From Paragordius varius (lineage: Eukaryota; Nematomorpha): 64,000 bases of DNA. Location: contig OZ176053.1 in NCBI GenBank assembly GCA_964247055.1, positions 6,758,001 through 6,822,000 on the forward strand, read 5' to 3'. Below are positions 25,679 through 35,051 of this stretch, piece by piece; within the stretch, counting starts at the first letter, position 1, and every line of letters begins with the position of its first letter. The position numbers and the translations under genes are program-made. The notes under the pieces are model-generated. The model was not told the DNA's origin, did no database searches, and worked only from the letters and a program-made list of their open reading frames with translations.

Positions 25679-27525
25679 TTCCCCAATCAGACAATATTCA
25701 AATTTTAGGGGGAAAACTATTATTCACTAAGAACACATGTAAGCAAGTGAATTATGAAAATTACGGTGTTTTTATTTTCACCTTATTTATTTTTAACGCT
25801 TTATATTTCATAAAATAAATACTTTTTTTCTTATTTTCTAAAAATATATTAATCCAAAATAATAGTTATGCATAATGAAAGCAATTATTTTTTAACCTTC
25901 TGAACTAAAGTATTCTAATTTGTGTCTTCTAACAATTTATTATTTAGGGTGTTTTACTACCGCCAGGCAATATTAAATAACAGCATATAAAAAACTATGA
26001 TACTGAGCCAAATACAAAAGATTCGTTATATGCCCTTTGATGCGCAATAAGCGCAAAATATTTAGGGTATAAAATATATCCTGATATAATATTTATATGT
26101 TGATAAAAAATATACCTAGATTAATATGATTCTTATAGTTTCGGCTTTAAGTGCTTTATAAAATCATACCATATTTGTTTAAATTGCTTGATATATGAAT
26201 TGAGCCTAATTTGGCAAATAATTTTTTTTGAGAAAGCTAAATGTTTCACCCAAATATTTACCACTAAAATATATCTTTAACTATATATGTAAGAACTTAA
26301 CAATATTAGTAATAAAAATTTTAAATTGTTCCCGAAAAATTCGAAACATCTTAAATGAATTAGTCTTAAAGGACGCAAAACTGCTTGTGCGGTGAGCATT
26401 TTAACCAACATTACGATTTAAAAGATAAATATAAAGTTCACAAGGTGATTTTGGTCCTTGGTTTTATGATTAACAAAAGATTTTCACATTGATAATTGAT
26501 TAATATGAAAAAGCAATATTTGCGCATATCAGTTAAATATTTTGTTTCAATGTTTCACAAAAGCTTAAAAACTTAACTTATAGCAAATATTGTCGAGGCG
26601 TACTTCTTATTTTGAGTCATGATGAACGGTATAGCAATTGAGAATTATATAAACAATTTTACTATATAATTCGATGATATATATCAGCTCAGAGGTTTAG
26701 TTTAAAGGTTCGCTTGCTTTTAAATTTGAGTAAATATTTTTTAAAAAATCAAATTTTATTTAATATAAATTTTCGCACGTAATACTTTTGAAATTCTTAG
26801 GTAAAAGTAATGTTCAGCATCATTTAATTATGTAGAAAACGGTACTTTTATAATCTAAACGTTTTTATACCGTTTCTATCATGCTTAAAATTGCATGATT
26901 AGGCTCCAACAAAATTGGTTATAAATTAAATTTTTAAGCAAACTGTTTATTTTTTTGGCATTTTTGATTTCAAAATTTAACATACATTTATAATTTTGTC
27001 GCGCAATCTCAGCTTTTTCGAGTTTATTTTAAGAGATCTAAGCCATTAGCGGCCAATAATTTAAGACTTTAGGTGTCCACATCTAGAAATTAAAATTTCA
27101 AAAATTTAGTTTTGCTTTTAATATATGGTTTGTGATATTTTTAGCGATAATTTAATCAGGCATTTAGCTTTAACAAAAAATATTTATTTACTAAATGCTC
27201 ATTTGCCAATATGAATGCCCAGTTACAATAAAAGCAATATTTTCTTATATCATCAGAGACCAGAGCACTGTACTAACCTTGATACATTTTTATATCACAA
27301 AATTTATATTTTATTATGGTATTTTGTATTAGCACTAATTACCAATAAAAATATTCTCATAAACCCTAAATTTAATTTTTTTTAAATAGCTAAAAAATTT
27401 TGCAAATAAATGCCCATTATGGTTAAAAATAAATAATCCTAAAATATTCATTATAGTAGGCAAAATTTTAATTATTAATTGATAACTAATATTAATAAAT
27501 ATAAGTGATATCTAGAGCTTGACTT
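25679..27525. other. gene-free interval
   Basis: This interval lies directly upstream (minus strand) of the CENP-C-like start codon, so the promoter should be here, but no recognisable core element stands out in the AT-rich background. No coding exon is seen. Confidence 0.45.
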
Positions 27526-27531
27526 TAGATC

Positions 27532-28016
27532 AGGGGTATTATCATGCGGCCCCTGCTGGATGCCAACCTCCAAAAAAGGTTTATGGCCGAGAAAAATTTT
27601 AAAAAAAACAATTTAAATATTATCTTAGAATCATAATATATATTATAAAATATTATTTTTTAATAATTTGTTAAAAATTATATCTATTTGTTTATTGAAA
27701 TCACCAATTGTTCGGCAAAGTATTATTTAAGGCGGCGTTAAATATTTATATACCTCTTATTACACATAAATTGGATTTCGTTAAATATTCTTTTGAAAAT
27801 AAATATTATTCATTGAAAATTTTTTTAGAGTAAAACTGTAATTATCATCTGCAAATCTTTAACGGGAAATTTTATATTTAATGTATCGTGATCGTTAATT
27901 TTTTACAGTTCCTTTGTAAGATAATAAAATATGAATTGATCTCCATTTATTATTATTTTTTCAATTCGACCCGTTAAATTTTTATGATGAAAAATGAGGC
28001 CCACGGCAATCTGTGT
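27532..28016. mobile_element. decayed hAT-like element
   Basis: The left end CAGGGGTATTATCATGCGGC and the right end (reverse complement AGGGGTGTTCAACACAG...) form imperfect inverted repeats with adjacent GGCCC blocks, around ~485 bp of AT-rich filler. A clean 8-bp TSD is not visible, so the boundaries are approximate. It is the same general family of CGGCC-containing ends seen near 42740, 44933 and 51490. Confidence 0.5.
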
Positions 28017-28241
28017 TGAACACCCCTATTTAACCTATTACAATTGTGTTACCAATTTACATCTCCATTCTATATTTCGCAACCCAAAATGATGAGGTAT
28101 ATTCAAAAAAAAATTAATTTAAAAATATCGTCTTTATAAAAAATAACTTTTTCTTATTTAAATTTTTATTCAGTTACGCTTCCAACCAGTTTTTTTACAA
28201 AGGTTGTTTAACCACTCTCTCAAATGTGTTTACGAATTTTA

Positions 28242-28242
<1 letters not shown>

Positions 28243-28280
<38 letters not shown>
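28243..28280. repeat. (TA)n microsatellite
   Basis: A long alternating TA tract lies just upstream of the LTR element at 28329. Confidence 0.9.
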
Positions 28281-28282
<2 letters not shown>

Positions 28283-28328
28283 AAACCCAAATTTTAAATT
28301 TTCTATATTTTAATATATCTTTTAAAGC

Positions 28329-28553
28329 TGTTACACATGCAAATTTTAAATATATATTTTGTATGTATGCTATATTTTGTGTTTGCATTTTCTTATTTTT
28401 TTATTTTTGTATTATTTAAATAATATATCCATTACTCGAAATTTTATTTGTTATCATGCAAATTATATTTACTTAAAAATAGTATATAGAGTACAAAAAA
28501 ACCGAATAAATATCTTTCAAGTTTTAAGACTTATACTTTTTTTACTTTTTATA
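28329..28553 (+). repeat. 5' LTR
   Basis: It matches 29365-29591 with scattered substitutions and small indels. It begins TGTTAC and ends in CTTTTTATA. Confidence 0.75.
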
Positions 28554-29364
28554 TTTGGTGGCCAATCGAATCCAAACTAATCTAACAAATCTAACATAAC
28601 AGTGGAGCTCCCACCGAGTTCCAAACTCGAATGGTGGATATAGAGTCCAAAGTGCAACAACCATGACAATGTCAATTGCCAATATCACCAACATGTCCAT
28701 CAAAAAAAATGATAATACCAATTATAACAATGGTAATAATTTTAATTGATTACAACAATCAAAACCTCGGACACATTTGCGCAAGGGTTATGGGAGCATT
28801 CATGGGCCAAGCAAATGTCCCGCACCACAATTGCAAATGCGGAACCCAACCACTTCGTTAAAATGTGTAGATCAAAAAACGCTACCAAGAGTATGTTCAC
28901 CGCCAGATCCATAGAAAAGCAAAGCCATCCGCCAGCGCAATGAAAGCGAACGGGCTAAGAATTTGTAGCGACTCTAGAATCACGATCAACAAATGGCTGA
29001 CTTCCACATCATTCAACATTTGATGGTTGTGTAAGTAAGATTGGCGCGGACAATCTTTTAATATTGATCTGTATGGCTAAAGAGTCGCAACACCCTCTAC
29101 GATTTAAACGCAAAGAGGATGTTTCTTACAAAAGGATATCGTTCAGATTCCCCCCAGCGCCGATAATATTTCAATGAGACTGGACCAGTTTAACAAGTAA
29201 TGCTCCCGGAGCGTGTGGCATAGATCAAATGAAACGCGTCAACACACACAACACATTATGTTATTCTTCAAACTATGATGTTACTTATGCTAATATTCGT
29301 CGACAAACACAACACATGATGTTATCTTTCAAACAAGTATTATATCTTACTAAGGGTGAAGTGA

Positions 29365-29591
29365 TGTTACATATGCATAATTATATATTTTGTATGTATG
29401 CTATAGTTTTTTGTGAGATTTGCATTGTCATTTTTATATTTTTGTATTATGTAAATATCATATCCATTTGTTACTCGAAATTTTATTTGTTATCATGCAA
29501 ATTATTTTCACTTAAAAATAGTTATATAGAGTACAAAAAATCGAATAAATATCTTTCAAGTTTTACGACTTATACTTTGTTACTTTTTACA
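29365..29591 (+). repeat. 3' LTR
   Basis: It matches 28329-28553. It begins TGTTAC, ends CTTTTTACA, and is followed by the TSD AAAGC. Confidence 0.75.
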
Positions 29592-29596
29592 AAAGC

Positions 29597-30180
29597 GTAA
29601 ATATAACAATTTTAAAATCAGCTGACTGCTTATCGTTTTTTTCACCTTCTTATTCAAGATTAAAAAGACATTTTTGACCCTAGCACAGTATTGTATATAT
29701 TTTTGTATACATTGTAACAGTTTATTTTCTTAATGAATTAATAAATTATTTCATAGTATGTTCAAATTTAAGATAACTAGAAATTATTAGACCTCTATTT
29801 TGGTTAAGAAATAAAAAAAATTGGTGTAATGAATGTATTTTTTATCTAACACTGATTTTCCTTGAAACTTAGTAAATTATACCATACGTTTATTCAATAG
29901 TCATCAGTTATTGCTTTATTGCTAAAAACAACTTTTTACGTTATTTAATCATTTATAAATATTATAAGAAAATGGCTTACATGTGCAAATCGATGCCAAA
30001 ATAAAGAAATATAGGTTTATGATCACTGTTTACCGGATTAGTAAAGTCAATAAAATAAATATAGTTGGCAAAAATGCACACTAATAACTAACGCACATTT
30101 TATAAATAAAAATGATTTGGTTTAATCAAAATTTTGTTTTAATCTGTCATTTCTTATTGTATTCTCTGAGCTGGGATTCT
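29597..30180. other. non-coding spacer
   Basis: No gene, RNA or bounded repeat is recognised between the LTR element and the tandem SINE-bearing repeat. Confidence 0.5.
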
Positions 30181-30509
30181 GGGCAGGCCACAGGTATTTA
30201 TGAGGATTTAGAATTTTTTTAAAAGACTTGGTTGACCAAAAACAATTATAGTACTGACCATTTTATGCTTTCTCTTCCTACCTAACATATTAATATAGAA
30301 TATGTCGTCGGTACGCCATTAAGGTAAAAATAACGTTAAAATAAAAAAAAGACTCCGATAATTTTTAAATAAATTTTTTATATACATAAAAAATATACAG
30401 TTTAGAGTATTTTTTTTCTTTTTTTGTCAAAGGGTAAGGACTTAAATTGTATACGGACATGTGAAGGCTTTAACACTCGCCTGCTCAGGGCTGACAATGA
30501 TGATGGAAA

Positions 30510-30585
30510 AATTGCGTAGTTTAGGAGTTAAAATTCTGGCATGCAGTGTAAGAGTCCGGCTCCCTACCTACTATACCATCATGCC
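30510..30585 (-). ncRNA. tRNA-Lys(CUU)-like SINE head, copy 1
   Basis: On the minus strand the segment starts GGCATGATGG. GTATAGTAGGTAGGG is comparable to the tRNA D-arm and A box, and CGGACTCTTACACTG resembles the anticodon arm of tRNA-Lys with CTT. A degraded B-box-like AATTTTAACTCC follows. Stem pairing is imperfect, so I read it as a SINE promoter or pseudo-tRNA rather than a functional tRNA. Confidence 0.5.
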
Positions 30586-31001
30586 TTTTAAATAATTTTT
30601 TTTTTAAAAAAAATAAATTTTTATTTATAACATGGGTTATTCTTTGATATATTTTTTATACCTGATTATCTAAAAAATAGCTGGGCAGGCCACAGGTATT
30701 TATGAGGATTTAGAATTTTTTTATGACTTGATTGACCAAAAACAATTATAGTACTGACCATTTTATGCTTTCTCTTCCTACCTAACATATTAAAATAGAA
30801 TATGTCGCCGGTACGCCATTAAGTTAAAAATAACGTTAAAGAATTAAAAAATACCCCGTTAATTTTTAAATAAATTTTTTATTTATAAAAATATATACAG
30901 TTTAGAGTATTTTTTTTCTTTTTTTGTCAAAGGGTAAGGACTTAAATTGTATACGGACATGTTTAACACTCGCCTGCTCAGGCTGACAATGATGATGGAA
31001 A

Positions 31002-31077
31002 AATTGCCTAGTTTCGGGGTTCAAATTCTGGCACTGAGTGTAAGAGTCCGGCGCCCTACCTAATATACCATCATGCC
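31002..31077 (-). ncRNA. tRNA-Lys(CUU)-like SINE head, copy 2
   Basis: This is the same structure as the copy at 30510-30585. Its B-box region reads GAATTTGAACCCCG, closer to the tRNA consensus than in copy 1. Confidence 0.5.
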
Positions 31078-31168
31078 TTTTAAATAATTATTTTTAAAAA
31101 AATAATTTTTATTTATAACAATGGTTACTCTTTGCTATATTTTTTATACCGGATTATCCCACAAATAG

Positions 31169-32026
31169 ACTCGCGTTTAAAATTAACTTTGTACAATTTT
31201 GAAAAATATTAATTTAAATTTGCTAAATAATAGTTGTGAACAACTTTCATTTTTAACTCTGTATAAAAATTTAACTTTGAAATTCAAAGTATTTGACAAT
31301 TGCTTTTTTTCGAATCAAAATTTTTTGCAAAAGATTTTTCGTTTTTTTGTGGTAAATGCCAAAGAGGTTATAAGAATTCTATAATTTTTTTATTATTCAT
31401 TATATGATACAATCGCTTAAGTTATTTAATATTGGATATTTTAGCTGGCCATTTAACACTTCATTATTTTTTCACTTTTTTGTCCTGGTTATTTTTTGGG
31501 GTAGTTTTATATTCCAGTGCTCAATTTTGTAAAATAAACTACTGTTTTAAATGTTATTTTAGATATATCATCAAACATTGTTCTAATTTATTAGTTAATA
31601 AATTTACATATTTTACAGTTTTAGGACTTTTAGAGTTTATTGGGACAGCTCCAAAACTCGATTAAAACGAACAGCTGATATTAAAATCAAAATTTATTAA
31701 GTTTTTGCTAATATAGCATGAAAGCTGCTTAAAATTAATTATATTTTCTAACCACAACATACATTTGTTTACCTGTTGCATTGGCAATTTTAATATAAAA
31801 TTATAGAAGAAAATGGTGGCAAAAAAGTTTGAGATGTAGATTTTTTTACAAATTTACATTTTTTTAAAAAATTTGTATAATCCGCCTAAAAGGCTAAAAA
31901 AGCATATTTTTAAATTCGGCTTTATACTCTAATTTTTAAGATATTCAAATTTTAAATCGCTCTGGGAGGTAATGGAATGTTATTAGTGAATGGATACTTA
32001 AAAATATGTAATATATTTATTTTTAG
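31169..32026. other. non-coding stretch before the antistasin-like gene
   Basis: Open frames at 31199-31384 and 31432-31665 lack splice signals and domains. The missing 5' exon of the antistasin-like gene may lie here, but I cannot place it. Confidence 0.4.
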
Positions 32027-35000
32027 AAGAAAATGTGAACGAACCGATCAGTGATGAAACAATTTTTTTCAACAATACATCAAGTAGAAACATTATATTA
32101 ATTGATGATTATAAAACCATAATTATTTCATTATTTCCTAAATATTTAATAAATTTTAATATCATTTATTTAGGTGACTTAATCATACCTGGATTTTTCG
32201 TACCAGAAGGTGAGTTTATATAATACCTAACAAAAGAATGATTTTTTTATCATTTAAAACGGTAATAAATTAGTTATGAGATTATAAAGACAGGTAATTT
32301 TCCTAATATATGATTTTTTTTAAATTTCATTATAACATTCAACGATATTTTATGTAAAGCTCTAAAAACACTGTTTAAAAAGGTTGAAAATCATTATTAA
32401 ATTTTCTCTATTTTACAGTTTATTATATAATTTTGTTTGCGAAATTGGTGCATATTATTAAATACAAATAATTAGTATATTATTAAATTTATATTTAAAG
32501 TGAATATTTTATTGATAATTTGCATGAATTTTTTAGCGCCCAAAGATTTAAACACCATCCCAAGTATTTGATTTTTCATGTATAATGCTCAACAAGTTAA
32601 TCGATTGTTCGCATAATTTAACATTTAAATTTAACACATCTTAATAAAATAATTTATAAATTTTAAATTAAAAATATTCATTAGTAGGCATTTTAACGGT
32701 TGCTTATTTCACACTATAGTTGGGCATTCGGAACACAGTAGTGTATGGTAGAAAAAAATGTTGAAAAAACAATCTTTTCCTTTCTTTTTTCGATACACTA
32801 CTGAAGGCGTCGGGAAACTAGGGCTCGTCGCCGTGTGTTTTTTATATTAATAAACTATTATATTGACATAAAGTGCTATATTTTCAAGAGTCGCCTAAAT
32901 ATTTTGAAAACGACTTACCTCCAAAAAATGTCCGACCCTGTATTACTGTGTATCAAATTCTAATATAGTGTATAATAAGCAACCATTTGTATAACGAGGT
33001 GTGACAGAATGATGAATGTTTTTATAAATAGTTGATATTTTCTAGGTGGAATCAGAATCGTAGGTATGCATATATTTATATGTCGAAAACTGTATTATTA
33101 AATAACTATTTAAAACGGTTAATATATTTAATTATCCATTTTTCTTCGAGTTTATACACTATACTATTTGTCATTAGTTTAACAAAAAATTAAGATAGTA
33201 TACGATATTTTAATGATGATCCTGCTAAGGGCGATTTGGGTAAGAGTTAAAAAATATAGACGCAAGAAACTATGTCGCTAAATTTGGATTTTAATCATAT
33301 TTTTTTTAAAAAAATGATATTTATTGACATATTTGAATGGGGTTAATTTAATTGTAAAAAATATGTTATAATATATAGATAATACGTCGCTATCACTATC
33401 AAACAGTAATTCATAATTTATTAATATTTATTTAAATATGATTGCTAATATATATTAATGCCTTAAATAAACATGTATCTGGATTATTTGAATAAAATAG
33501 GAAAGTACTCGGGTATATTTCATATTTAGGGAAAATAAGTGATTTAACACTAAATATTTTTTAACATGAAACTATTTATTAATCACATTTTATTAATTCC
33601 AAAATTAATTTTTTTGACAATTAAACAATTTTTTCAGTTTAACGTCTAGAAAAACAAAATGTAGGTTTTATAAAATCAGGCCTTTTCCTTTTTTAACCTA
33701 ATCTATATATTTATAAAAATGGAAAATGCTGGCTTTGTGATCTGTTTCCGGAAAACCCATTCAAACCCAAATTTCGAAAAAATATAATCATTAATGAATG
33801 CCCCGACATTAGTTTCGCCCTTTTTTTGAAATATGCCCCCAGTTCGGGCCCACCCCGTGTGAAAAACGGGTTTTTTTTGAAAACAGAAGTTCACAAAAAT
33901 CGTGTCTTGTGACAATATTCCGGAGAACGTGTTGGACCATTGAATTTCAAATATAATTTTTGTTTACTTGTTTTCGATTGCGCCGAACATGGTCGTCTCG
34001 CTTTTTTAATTTAGGCCCTCTTTTTACCCACCCCGTAAAATGCCATTTTTTCAAAAAACAAAGTCCACAAAAATAATTTTTTGAATCTATTTTTCGCCCA
34101 AGTAAACAATATATTAGTATGAATGCACCGTTTTGAAATTCCTACGATATCATAGCTATTAAATCATGTTTCGAAATAAATCACATATGTGGATTTTTAT
34201 TGTCCCTTTCTTTAAATAGCCCCCCCCCCCCCCCGAAGTCCGAAGGACTTCCTCGGGCTGCGTAGCAGCACGAGATTTACGCTATTTTTTATATTTTTAT
34301 TTTTTTTTAATTCATAGATTGTCGCCAAATTGAATGCAATCTTATCTGTCTGTTTGGTTACAAATTTAAGGATGGTTGTCCCATTTGTGAATGTGCAATT
34401 TATTTTATCACCAATATTTTATAGATATATATATTACCCTAAATAATTTTTTAGGTTTGTTAATTAATAAACTTATTTTATTGTAACTAAATAATTAGAA
34501 TTTAATATTTGACTACCAACGGGAACCATTAGCTTTTTTGGAACTGTTTTCATATCAAATAAAAAATCAAATTAAGAAACCGCAGTTCTAAAGAATAATT
34601 TAATTTATTTAATATTTAAAAAATTTCTGGCAATCGGCGAACAAAAATTATTTTAAAGAAAAATCTTTGTATCCGAACCATACAACAACAAACTGTATAT
34701 ATTTTAACTTTTAGGTTAAAATTTTATCATTGTTTCGGTCATTTTGTATGCAACTAATAAGCTCTATTTTATTAGGTTGTCCGTTTTGTTCACTAACATG
34801 TCTCCCTCGACGATTCCTCAATTACAAAAGATCAATAACCAATCATTGTTACGAGTGCCATTGTAAATTCTATAATATACTATGCATTTTATTTTAAGAT
34901 TATTTAATAACTAAATATCAATTTTTTATTATGACTTATAGGCTGCAAAATTCCTCCAGTCAAATGTAAATATGGATATTTATATAATCGAAAAGGATGT

Positions 35001-35051
35001 CCTATATCTTGCAAATCCATTAGTGCCTTTAAACCGTTAAACAGCAGATAA
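32027..35051 (+). CDS. antistasin-like cysteine-rich secreted protein, 5' partial
   Basis: Antistasin-type modules are small disulfide-rich domains of secreted proteins, often protease inhibitors. Exons: 32027-32209 (acidic, Asn/Ile-rich, ends VPE), a possible 18-nt micro-exon 33046-33063, then three cysteine modules 34318-34392, 34776-34862 and 34942-35051. Module 1 reads C-x4-C-x3-C-x2-GYKFKDGCPICEC. Module 2 has CPFCSLTC...HCYECHC. Module 3 has CKIPPVKCKYGY...GCPISC and ends at a stop at 35049-35051. Internal exons start and end in phase 1, and the joins create the junction cysteines (T|GT, T|GC). The first exon, with a presumed signal peptide, is not found. The assignment rests on cysteine spacing; other small Cys-rich folds (WAP, VWC) are possible. 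Whether it inhibits proteases is unknown. Confidence 0.65.
32736..32803. mobile_element. short inverted-repeat element of the CAGTAGTG family
   Basis: CAGTAGTGTATGG at the left and the matching ATACACTACTG at the right enclose about 45 bp. The ends resemble the CAGTAGCG MITEs but are not TA-flanked, so this may be a mutated or truncated copy. It lies in an intron of the antistasin-like gene. Confidence 0.4.
34222..34287. other. poly-C tract with two adjacent GC-rich hairpins
   Basis: A run of about 16 C is followed by GAAGTCC-GAA-GGACTTC, then by CTCGGGCTGCGTAGCAGCACGAG, in which GCTGC-GTA-GCAGC pairs and the flanking CTCG/CGAG can extend the stem. The whole patch contrasts sharply with the AT-rich surroundings. 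It sits about 30 bp upstream of the acceptor of the first cysteine module, within an intron. Confidence 0.7.

Larger units (their letters stand above)
28329..29591 (+). mobile_element. deletion-derived LTR retrotransposon with intact LTRs and TSD
   Basis: Two direct repeats of about 225 bp (28329-28553 and 29365-29591) begin with TG and end at TA/CA. The 5-bp sequence AAAGC flanks the whole element (28324-28328 and 29592-29596). A TGGTGGCCAATCG tract just inside the 5' LTR is a plausible tRNA primer-binding site. The internal ~810 bp is scrambled by frameshifts but keeps gag zinc-knuckle traces in different frames: HGPSKCPA, then NHFVKMCRSK. This points to Ty3/gypsy. Protease, RT and integrase are essentially deleted. 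Several LTR differences suggest it is older than the element at 48655. Confidence 0.8.
30181..31168 (-). repeat. two tandem ~0.5-kb copies of a SINE-bearing repeat
   Basis: The sequence starting GGGCAGGCCACAGGTATTTA at 30181 recurs at 30683, giving a unit of 502 bp. The second unit runs to about 31168 and differs by small indels and substitutions. Each unit contains, on the minus strand, a tRNA-like head followed by an unrelated AT-rich body, the architecture of a tRNA-derived SINE. The head-to-tail tandem arrangement is unusual for SINEs and may reflect duplication of one insertion. Confidence 0.7.

Noticed and set aside
30510-30585. Functional tRNA gene
   Set aside because: Acceptor and T-arm pairing are poor, the B box is degraded, and the unit is duplicated as part of a longer repeat. 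A SINE or pseudo-tRNA fits better.
30181-31168. Possible CRISPR-like or satellite array
   Set aside because: There are only two ~0.5-kb units with no short regular repeat-spacer pattern, in a eukaryotic context.
33703-33915. 70-codon minus-strand frame
   Set aside because: It lies in an intron of the antistasin-like gene, in a patch of odd composition. No domain is recognised and no splice sites support it.
34222-34287. Bacterial-type rho-independent terminator
   Set aside because: There is a hairpin followed by T-runs, but the locus is inside an intron of a spliced eukaryotic gene, so a prokaryotic terminator makes no sense.
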